Positions 55,931-64,000 of a stretch of DNA of 64,000 nt are shown piece after piece. The DNA comes from Hydractinia symbiolongicarpus (lineage: Eukaryota > Cnidaria > Hydrozoa > Anthoathecata > Hydractiniidae): positions 17,300,001-17,364,000 of the forward strand of contig NC_079878.1 in the NCBI RefSeq assembly GCF_029227915.1. Direction: 5' to 3'. How positions within the stretch are numbered: the stretch's first letter is position 1; every line of letters starts with the position of its first letter. The notes under the pieces are model-generated. The model saw only the letters and a list, made by a program, of their open reading frames with translations, was not told the DNA's origin and did not search any database. The position numbers were made by a program, and so were the translations under genes.

Positions 55931-57334
55931 ATATGTTGTCTCCATAATATAGACTATAAACAATAGTGAATGTCCTTGGTGGGGCTCAAGTGGTTGTGCA
56001 GTTGTGTTGATATCCAGTTGTGTTGTTGTGCTACGGTTCAAGTTGTGTTGTTGTGTTCCTGCTGGTGGTGTTTGTGATACTACAGAATAATCAAGTGAGA
56101 CAATCAAAGTAAGTCATTATTGTTATTTAACACATAACACCCTTACTAATGCGTTATAATGTTGCTATTGAAGAGCCAATCAGTTTAAAGAAGCAAGATT
56201 TTTTACAGTATTAAACCTCAGCGCTATAAAGCATATTTTAATGCTGTTAAAATGTCAAATAAACTTAAAAACCGAACGGTTGATAATCGCAAACTATGTA
56301 ACATGTGTTTAAAACCTTTTAAAAACCATAGTTTTGCAGCAAAAATCTCTCCACAGATTAAACAAAGTGAAACCTCGCAAGAAAAGTCTTTATTAAGTTG
56401 ATAAAAAAAATGTTACTTTTATATTTACGATAATATTTCCACACAAATTTGTTTTAAACTGCGATGTATCGAACTGAAGTTATTGCATGTGTTCGAAGTG
56501 TAACATTTTCATGATTATAATGGCTTCCAAAACATTGGTGTAAATAGGTTCATATATTATTGATAAAGTATATCATGATCAATTTTATTGATGTATGGAT
56601 AATGACAAACATATTTTGCAAGAGTAATATAATGTTTTTCTCAGTGAAGGGCAGTGAAGTTCCAACCCGAACAATAATTCTGCACTTTCACAGATTTCAA
56701 ACTTCATCAATGCATAGATATTATAAAGGTGAATTGATTTGTTTTGCCAAAATGACCCTACTTTGTTCATTCCACACCTTCTATTTTTTTTCCAATGACC
56801 CAATAAATTACAATCTGAAGATTTAGTTTCCAGCCTTTGTTAAGTTATAAATATATCGTTGAGCAAAACTTAATTCTCTTAATGATCTGACATAGACATT
56901 TCTGAATGACATCAGAAAAAGAAATTATACAATCCAAAAATAATATGTTTTTCTCTTATTTATTGTCATTATCGCTGATGTTGCTATTATCATCATCGCT
57001 GCTGCTCTTAATAGAATCAACAGTGAGAATATGAGGTAATTATGAGGTAAATTCAAATCCAACTTTTGGTGTTTTTGTTTAGAATTTTTTTTTTGCAATA
57101 AGTTTTACATTTCCCTCGGTTGAGCCTCCTTTTTCCATGATACTTACTGTTAAAACCATGATAAAACCATGATACTTAATGAACAGTAAGTACCATGGAA
57201 CTATTGAAGAGTTATTACTTCCATTTTACGGTAGCTAAGACTTTAAAGGTTGCTTTTGTTCAAACGATTTCTGCAGTCATTCCTTACAACTCTCATTTGC
57301 CTGAAAAATTACTTGACTGTTGCGTTAGAATAAT
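55931..57334. other. Unassigned sequence
   Basis: TTGTGTTG-rich text near 55990-56060 and short duplications (TAAAACCATGATA twice near 57150). No gene recognised. Confidence 0.4.
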
Positions 57335-57348
57335 CATCATCATCCTCA

Positions 57349-58293
57349 TCATTCTCGGCTTAACGTCCGTTTTCCATGCTGGAATTGGTTTAGCTCATCT
57401 AAACTCTTTCTGTCTCTCAGACTGGCGTTACACATCCACCTAACCATTCTCATATCATTCCTTTCTAAACGGTCAAGATCTTCCTGCTTCACTGCCCATG
57501 TCTCACTACCGTACAACATAACACTTCTTACACAGGCCTCATATAACCTACCTTTTACCTCAATTGACAGGACTCCGCTAGTCAACAAAGGAAGTAACTC
57601 TCTGAACTTTTTCCAAGCAGAACCTATCCTGCAAGTAACACTTCTTCCAACACCCCCTTCACTGCCCAACATATCACCTAAGTAACAGAAGTTCTCAACT
57701 ATCTCTAACGAGCCACTGTTGTACATCATTAAAGCTGGAAATACTTCATTCTCTATAATCTCACCTTTGCAACGCTTGTATACAAACTGAATGTCAGCTC
57801 TTAACCTTCCACTAATACTACTGCACTTCTTATGTACCCAATGCTTGCAAGTCTGACAAAAAATTGAGTTACTACCAACCCCTTTCCTGCAAACTCCACA
57901 GGGCCACTTTCCAATTACAAGGTCACACTTGGCTGCAATGCTACTAATCATGACTTTAGACTTTGCTGTGTTTACCTTTAGCCCTTTCTCTTCTAGTCCT
58001 TTCTTCCACTTCTTAAACTTTTCAACTAATTCTTCCATCGACTCTGCTATGAGAACCAAATCATCTGCATACAATAACTGCCATGGACAACCTGTTCTGA
58101 ACTCCATCGGCAGCGCTTCTAAGACTAGAACAAACAACAAAGGACTAAGTACAGAACCCTGATGTACACCAACATTTACACTAAATTCATCACTAAGTGA
58201 ATCGTTAATCCTGACACGACTTCTAACATTGCTGTACATAGACTGTACCATCGTAACTAGCCACTCATCCACACCTAATTTTCTCATAGCCCG
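57349..58293 (-). pseudogene. LINE copy 2 reverse transcriptase, C-terminal part with PHD-like finger
   Basis: From the insertion edge it reads MRKLGVDEWLVTMVQSMYSN and then HQGSVLSPLLF (motif B), LLYADDLVLIAES (catalytic YADD) and LEEKGLKVNTAKSKVM. The cysteine finger WPCGVCRKGVGSNSIFCQTC plus KHWVHKKC follows, then YLGDMLGSEGGVGRSVTCRI and the C-terminal VMLYGSETWAVKQ. The open run of about 310 codons is uninterrupted, so only the insertion and the linker deletion have killed it. The finger sits between thumb and C-terminal domain, where other RTE elements have none that I recall. Translation beyond 58293 reads into the insert. Confidence 0.88.
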
Positions 58294-59563
58294 CAGGCCA
58301 TTTCGTGAGAGGCGTGCGATCGCACGCGCACGCCCCCACACACGCGCAGATTTGTTTAGGCGTGCAATTCATTGCACGCGCAAAACGTTGCTGTAATTAA
58401 AAATTATTGTATTTATAACAGAAAATTTATTAAATAAACCTTAAAAATAAACGATCATTTTTTTACTGAACTCTAAAAATAAACGATCATTCTTTTACTG
58501 AACTCACAATAGATCGCACGTGGGCAGTCTTTACCAAATGTTAATGTGAATTTAATTGCTACCATTTGCTTTCATTCTTTCTTTTTGCCGACCAAGGGGT
58601 ATTATGCAGAACAGATATAGGTCACTAACGACCTAGCGTGCGGCCACTATCTTTTGAAGAATTTGTTTCTTTTTCCTTTCAAATTTTGAGTTAATGATGG
58701 GATCGTCAATATTTTATTTTGTTTGTTCAGTTTGGGTTAATGTGGAGATTATATCAGCGCTATAAATTTTTTTTAAAAATGTCTGAAAAAAGAACGAAAG
58801 GAAATAAAGTTGAATTAAAAACTTTTGAAAGTTGGGGTAAATCAGATATTCTTGGTTGGAAGACAGAGGAAAAAGATGGAATTTGTGCGAGGTATAAAAC
58901 GGAAATTACTTCTCGATTAAAAGGAAATGCGAAGACAGCTGCGTTAGCATTATAAACGGTACAAATGTGGAACAAAATACCAGGTGAGAGATTTTAACAG
59001 TAAAAGGTTGTTTTGATTTATTTTTATTTTTTCTAATATTTCAATTGATTTTATAAAAAAATGCAACAATATTTTAATCTTTGTAAGGCTGCCTTTTAGA
59101 GAATTTAAAAGAAATTCAGCATTATTTAAGTTGAAATAACTAAAAGATAATATAACTAATAAGAAAAAAAAACTTCTTTAATAACGAAATATTCTTTTAG
59201 ATAATAATTTTTCTCATTCATCGAACATAAGGTTTATTAAATATTATTATTAGCGGCCGTTCGACTTTCCGTAATTTAATTTAATTTAATTTAAATATCT
59301 GTTTGCCCCACAAGTAATAACAAAGTTTATTTAACAAGTCTGCTTACGACTTCTTCGTATATGGGTTGAAATTCCTTGCCGTACATTGTTGGAACTTGCA
59401 CTTTGTTTGTTCCTTGCGCTAAACAGCAGCCCCTGTGCGGTGTACAGGGGTAAAGGAAATGTTTTTGTAAATTTTTTTTTTGATAGCACGCGCATCGCAC
59501 GCGCAGAATGTATGAGGCGTGTGATCTACCGCACGCCTGCCTAAAAACTTACGAAATGGCCTG
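58294..59563 (+). mobile_element. hAT-like insertion inside LINE copy 2
   Basis: It starts CAGGCCATTTCGTGAG and ends, reversed, CAGGCCATTTCGTAAG. It lies between TAGCCCGC and TAGCCCAC, an 8-base target duplication with one mismatch; one extra base at the right edge is ambiguous. Removing it restores the LINE reading VIWWA-MRKLGVDE. The tips carry GCGTGCGATCGCACGCG-like palindromes. Inside is a short gene piece at 58779. At 1270 bases it lacks most of a transposase and is probably a deletion derivative. The 8-base duplication and CAG ends fit the hAT superfamily. Confidence 0.85.
58779..58955 (+). pseudogene. N-terminal remnant of a hAT-type transposase (tentative)
   Basis: A 58-codon frame from ATG to stop inside the hAT-like insert. 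It reads KTFESWGKSDILGWKTEEKD and GICARYKTEITSRLKGN. The pattern tryptophan, then about 15 residues, then GICARY looks like the degenerate start (zinc finger-like region) of hAT-family proteins, where a CxxC pair would normally be seen. Only one cysteine remains. The rest of the transposase is absent. I am sure of the frame and its place between the TIRs, and much less sure of the function. Confidence 0.42.
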
Positions 59564-59930
59564 TAGCCCACCAAATAACTTTACGTGGCACTCTATCAAA
59601 AGCTTTCTCTAAATCTACAAAAGCAAAATAGAGATTCTTTCTCTTTCCTAAATACTTTTCCTGAAGCTGTCTGAGTAAAAATATTACATCTGTTGTGCCA
59701 CGCCCTGGAACAAAACCAAATTGCATCTTATCTATATCAATTCTTTCTCTAAGTAACTTATCAATCACTCTTTCAATAACTTTCATTACTTGATCAATTA
59801 ACTTCAAACCTCTTTCTAATGCATCACCCTTGCCCTTGAAACAATTCACTATTACACTCGACTGCCACTCACTCGGAATAGCACCATCCTTTATAATCTG
59901 GTTAGCAAGACTTGTAATAAGCTTCTAGAA
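59564..59930 (-). pseudogene. LINE copy 2 reverse transcriptase, N-terminal part
   Basis: Reads KGKGDALERGLKLIDQVMKV, then FGFVPGRGTTDVIFLLRQLQ and FAFVDLEKAFDRVPRKVIWW, which holds palm motif A (DLEKAFD). It breaks at the hAT-like insertion. Upstream (59900-59930) it joins the endonuclease through a deletion at an AAGCTT shared by both sides in copy 1 (39216 and 39794). GLKLID replaces the NYGGLKLVD of copy 1, a small in-frame loss. Confidence 0.85.
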
Positions 59931-60978
59931 GACAATTCTTCAAAGTAGTCCAAGTACTTTCAACATTGTCACTATCACATTGACCATTGTGGGCTAACTG
60001 CTGAACTTTTTCACTAAATTGTCTTGTTACAATCTCTTCCTTCAGCTTCCAGACTTTTCGACGGGGCCTGTACTTTCCCTTGGCTTCTTTAACACTCTTC
60101 AAGATCATATCACAAACCAGCAACCTATGCTGGGAAACACACTCCTCCCCCAATATAACTTTCACGTCCTTCACCACTTTCTTGTCTGACTTTATAACCA
60201 GGAAGTAATCTATCTGTGTCTTACAACCACCTGACTCATATGTTATCAGCCTACTCTGTCTCTTACTAAATGATGTGTTGCAAACCACCATGTCCGCTGC
60301 CATTCCAAACTCAAGCAATCTCTCCCTTTCCCTATTTCTGCTCCCAAATCCATAGCCTCCGTGCACACCTCTATAACTTTCAGATGACTTCCCAACATGA
60401 CCATTAAAGTCCCCGCCCACCATGACAAGTTCAGTGTCTCTAAACTTTGATGTGACTGCTATTAACTCATCATAAAACTTATCTTTACCTTCCTCACTGA
60501 GTCCACACTGTGGAGCATAAACTGACAGAAAAGTGACAATCCTATTACCTATCAAAAACTTTATCACTGTAATACGACTATTAACACGCATAACATCTAT
60601 TACTTTTTCTACCCACTTCTCTGCAACGAATATGCCAACTCCTCCATATCCATCACTATTACCAATCCAAAAAAGCTTATACCTCCTACCTTCCACAAAT
60701 CTCACTGAAGCTCCTCTCCACCTGACTTCCTGAACACAACACATATCAACAGATCTACGTTCAAACATTTTAACTACTTCACCTGCTCTACCTCTCAGAG
60801 TACCAACATTTACACTAGCCATCCTCAACCAAGTGTTATCTACCTTGTGATGTGATAGCTGGGTAATAGTCTGACGATGCTCACACCTGACATCTGTCCT
60901 ACCGTGCGCGACACCTTCACTCCTTAGAGTTCCAGCCCCGTTTACGCAGTTTGTCAGATCAACTATTCTTATGGCCAT
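59924..60978 (-). pseudogene. LINE copy 2 apurinic endonuclease
   Basis: A 350-codon open frame from ATG at 60978. It opens with DLTNCVNGAGTLRSEGVAHG and then has the endonuclease: MASVNVGTLRGRAGEVVKMF (first asparagine motif), CVQEVRWRGAS (glutamate), GGVGIFVAEKWV, FLSVYAPQCG, VMVGGDFNGHVG (DxN), TQIDYFLV and SQHRLLV near the end of the domain. It is related to proteins annotated as craniofacial development protein 2-like in many animals, which are LINE endonucleases. The active-site residues seem complete, so the domain could still fold. The frame ends a few codons after the linker deletion. Confidence 0.9.
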
Positions 60979-61074
60979 TAATAAAGAGTTTGGGCATTGT
61001 TTTACAGCTGGATGACCTTCCTAGCGCCAACCGTTCACAGACTGGACTGGGTGTTTTTTAAAGTGACACCATCA

Positions 61075-61280
61075 CTAAGTTCTAATAAGCACCACACAAG
61101 CATAGCTCAACAATGTGAATGTGACTCCAGCCCTTTTCTCATGGTTACAGAATATTACTTTCCACAGCTGTAGTGGTGCCAATGTTTGATTATTAAAATT
61201 CTTTATCTCAAACATTACTGATGTAAATTCCTGTTCAACTACATATTTGGTGATAGTTGGGAGAGCCTCTTTAACACGTT
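61075..61280 (-). other. Unassigned open stretch at the 5' side of LINE copy 2
   Basis: A frame of about 66 codons without a start methionine. It contains FEIKNFNNQTLAPLQLWKVI and RAGVTFTLLSYACVV and is stopped at 61075. It looks protein-like, but I cannot name a family. It may belong to an element that LINE copy 2 inserted into. Confidence 0.3.
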
Positions 61281-63432
61281 AATACTTGTGATAAATACGA
61301 AAAATTACATCGAAGGTCGAAAAAAGTCGAAAATCACATTGAACACACTGAGCACCATCTCATCTGGAAAAACCCATTTCCTGCTATCTTATGGAACACA
61401 CACTATGTAAAATTTTATTGCCTTTAACAGCACCTGGGTCAACCCCAAGATTATCAACATCTTCTGTTATAGCACCAAAATGAGAATAAAGCATTCCAAC
61501 ATCACTCGCACTTATGTTGAGCCTTTTTTTATAGCTTGCTTTGCAAATGTAAACTGTGTGAGCTTAATACCTTGGTATAAAACATCACCATTTTCTTCTA
61601 GCACAATATTTACCAACAACTTTTTTCAATCTTGGAAGTTCAAAAACGAAATCAGGCGATTTTCAAACTTACGTAGCAACAAATAATTGCGAGTTTCATA
61701 TCAGCGATATGATCAACCATAACCAAAATGCTAGAGTTATGGTATTGAGTGTAGACACTGGTAATTTAGTTGAATAAATAATGTCTATAAATAAACAAAA
61801 TTTCAGAATAACACTGGCATTAACTAGTTTCCGACCTTCCAAAGTTGCACGATCTGTCTGCTTGTTGGCGTCTGCAACATTTTCAAAATGCTGCAGATAA
61901 AAATCGAACTTATCAGCACTGTGCATGTTGTTGGGTATCCATGTGGGGTACCCATCTTGTTCCTGTTGCTTCGGAAGGACGGACTTGGTTAGTTTTAAAA
62001 TCATAGACGTTTTTTAATACGTTATGTGATTGTTTTGTTGAAAACTGAAAATTTGACGCCCTAAAAGTTACGAGAACTAGAAATAATGGTGCTTTAAATT
62101 ATTGAATTTCTTGTTTTGTTCTTTTCTGCCTCCATATTTAACAATTTCCTTGATCAGTCATTCCTAGCTATGAAGTGGGACAGAGTTATTGCACAGTTTT
62201 TACCAATATTTTTACGAGGAAGAATAAGAAAGTAATAGTTAAAGATAAAGGGAAAATTCTGAAAAAATAGGTATTTTAAAATGTACACAAAACACTTTCT
62301 CCATAATAAAGAGAGTAACTATTTGAACAAAGAAACACCATCAAAAAGGGAAGCCAACAGCAAGGTGGAGCTCTTTTAAAACAAAATCAAGAGATAACTG
62401 GGAGTTGCAAAGAAGCCTCATTTGAGTAAGTTTTAAATGATTTATCATATTTGGAACTTTGTTGATTTATTTATATCAGGTATTATGGTAGAAATACAGC
62501 TACAAATGATCTTCCTTACCGAATATGTTTGCGGTATGTATTCAGCAACCATGTGGTATGAACATGTGAATCATGCAAAGAATTAAATGGTGGTTCTGTA
62601 GGCAGGAGGAGTTTGCTACTTCAGTAAAACATTTTAACACGTTCTAATTTTCTTTTCCAATAAAAGTTTCAGGATAACGTTTTCTTATGTATCAATTTTT
62701 ACAATAAAATAGGGACTCAAAATTTGTCAACAAGGTGATTATACACCTTCAATTATGGTTAGGTTATTGAAAAGTGGACTTTCTCTTGTGCAAAATCTCC
62801 TGTAAGTTTACAGGTTACAGCTGTGCTGTAAAACAATAGAAAAAGATGTACATTATCTTCAATTTTTTGATAACTAAAACAAATTAATTTGCATGAGTTT
62901 GATCACACAAGGAATACTGATGCAGAACAATTTACATGTAAATTGGGAACATCTGCCCAACCAGTTTTTTATTATATCCGGGTGAAATGTACATATAAAA
63001 ACCTATGTTATGCTAATTTCGTGTAATACAGAAATTTCTGTAAGTAATTTACAACAGTTAGATTGCCTACCCAACTAATACACAGCTTTTAATTATTAAC
63101 AAATTATTAACAAAACAAAAACTACACTACACAATTATAATGGAAAAAAGGTACAATATTATGTTCATAATTAGCATCATTTGTCAGATAACAAGTATAT
63201 AATCAATTTGTTGGGTTGTGCAAAAAATAGTGTCCAACATTTATTCAAAGTTGAAACATTTAAAACCTGTGAATGAATGATGAAAGTGAAAAATTTGTAA
63301 AGTATATGAAAACAACTTAAAAAAGCAATAGAAATAAACATGTTTTTTATTGTATTATTTTAAACATAATGCTGGAGCAAATGTGATGTGTTTTGTGACT
63401 TAGGATTGTTTTTTATAAATATGCCATAATAC
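61281..63432. other. Mostly unassigned right-hand flank
   Basis: A minus-strand open stretch at 61990-61760 (WIPNNMHSADKFDFYLQHFE and VADANKQTDRATLEGRKLVN) resembles the start of a retroelement gag region, by loose pattern only. No exon of the liprin gene was found here. Confidence 0.3.
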
Positions 63433-63801
63433 AAGGTTGCCACTCTTTTACTCAAATTGATGAGATTTAAGGAGTTTTGATAAAAATTCTTAATCTTTCT
63501 TGAGATTACAGTAGTTTCATACAAAAATTAAGGAGATTAAGAGGACTCTTCTTTAATTAAGTAAATATTTAAGTAGATTTCAAACAGAATGAATGCCCTG
63601 AGTGAAGAACAAATCATAGCTATAATAATATACCATTTTTTGCACTTTAGAAATTAAAACATGCGACAAACTGAACTATTACTTGATTAAAATTTAGGAT
63701 ATTTACGGAAAAAGTAAAAAAAAATCACTTTCAGAGGAGATTTGAGTTGCGAGAAGACTTAAAATTCAAAATGAGTTTTGAGGAGGCATGGCAACCTGTA
63801 A
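63433..63801. mobile_element. Short hAT-like MITE
   Basis: The left end ACAAGGTTGCCACTCTTTTA and the right end, reversed, ACAGGTTGCCATGCCTCCTC are imperfect inverted repeats sharing GGTTGCCA. The interior is rich in TTAAGGAG/CTTAATC text and has no coding sequence. AAGGTTGCCACTCT-type ends are common in hAT MITEs. No target duplication was seen. Confidence 0.55.
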
Positions 63802-64000
63802 AGTTATGCTGTTCAAATTGTTTGACAATACCTCTTATATGAAGCCAAAATTGTGTTTTTTCGTTATGTCACAGTGTTTAAGTAAGTGCTATGCCATACA
63901 CAATTTTTTCTAACAGTGCAGAAAATGCCTATTATGATGTAATGGTATGCCATATTTTTAAGATGTAATTTTTGTCTTCCTAAGGAATTTTATGTGTTTT
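63802..64000. other. Right edge, nothing assigned
   Basis: AT-rich sequence without recognised features. Confidence 0.4.

Larger units (their letters stand above)
57335..61075 (-). mobile_element. LINE copy 2, split by a hAT-like insertion
   Basis: A second copy of the LINE at 38080. From right to left: leader to about 61000; endonuclease 60978-59902; a deletion; reverse transcriptase start 59900-59564; the foreign insert 59563-58294; and reverse transcriptase end 58293-57349. The 3' end, read on the minus strand, is GGAAAACGGACGTTAAGCCG then GATGATGAGGATGATGATGA, a trinucleotide tail typical of RTE-like LINEs. The YADD core that copy 1 has lost is present here, and the linker that copy 1 keeps is deleted here. 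The element is dead in both copies. Confidence 0.9.

Noticed and set aside
1-64000. tRNA, rRNA, CRISPR arrays, operons, bacterial promoters
   Set aside because: No cloverleaf or conserved rRNA words were noticed. The regular arrays are satellites without spacers. The gene structure is eukaryotic.

Overview
The window is nuclear DNA of an animal, most likely a cnidarian and possibly a hydrozoan. It is AT-rich and has intron-split coding sequence with GT-AG borders on the minus strand. About half of it is decayed transposable elements of kinds common in cnidarian genomes: an apurinic-endonuclease LINE with a PHD-like finger, a Polinton/adintovirus-like DNA polymerase, Harbinger, Helitron, hAT-like elements and a Gypsy-type retroelement. 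The species is inference; I made no composition count or search.

The one host gene I can support is liprin-beta (PPFIBP1/2 family), on the minus strand. Eleven exons were located by hand between 41477 (5' side) and 539 (3' side). Exons 41369-41477, 37386-37430, 29123-29232, 27435-27510 and 26016-26153 encode coiled coil and a serine-rich linker. Exons 5073-5116 and 4546-4753 give SAM1, exons 1233-1379, 956-1029 and 835-880 give SAM2, and exon 539-664 starts SAM3. Every consecutive pair has compatible splice phase except across 26016 to 5116, where at least one exon was not found. The 5' end lies upstream (higher coordinates) of 41477 and was not found. The 3' end runs off the left edge.

Layout by region. 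1-5.1 kb: SAM exons and short introns. 5.1-26 kb: a large intron or introns filled with satellites (7.6 and 8.6-9.6 kb), a LINE fragment (9.65-10.56 kb), a decayed Helitron (10.8-14 kb), a SWIM/YqaJ element (15.2-16.35 kb), a TIR element with a vertnin-like gene (19.67-22.27 kb) and three head-to-tail copies of a non-autonomous repeat (23.0-25.0 kb). 26-29.2 kb: linker and coiled-coil exons. 29.2-41.5 kb: introns with a retroelement fragment, a Harbinger with TIRs at both ends (31.4-34.2 kb), another copy of the repeat, a GC-rich hAT-like MITE and LINE copy 1 (38.1-40.95 kb). 42.4-46.7 kb: a repeat copy abutting a remnant with a BRO-N/VRR-NUC/zinc-finger gene and a broken type B DNA polymerase. 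48.1-49.0 kb: a satellite of about 128 bp. 51.2-54.4 kb: a Gypsy-type gag-pol with many breaks. 57.3-61.1 kb: LINE copy 2, split by a hAT-like insertion. 61.1-64 kb: mostly unassigned.

The host gene would encode a scaffold whose coiled coil and three SAM domains mediate protein assembly at cell adhesion and presynaptic sites. The mobile elements do not cooperate with it. They explain its intron size and give a relative chronology through nested insertions and deletions. No prokaryotic operons, CRISPR arrays, rRNA or tRNA genes were recognised.
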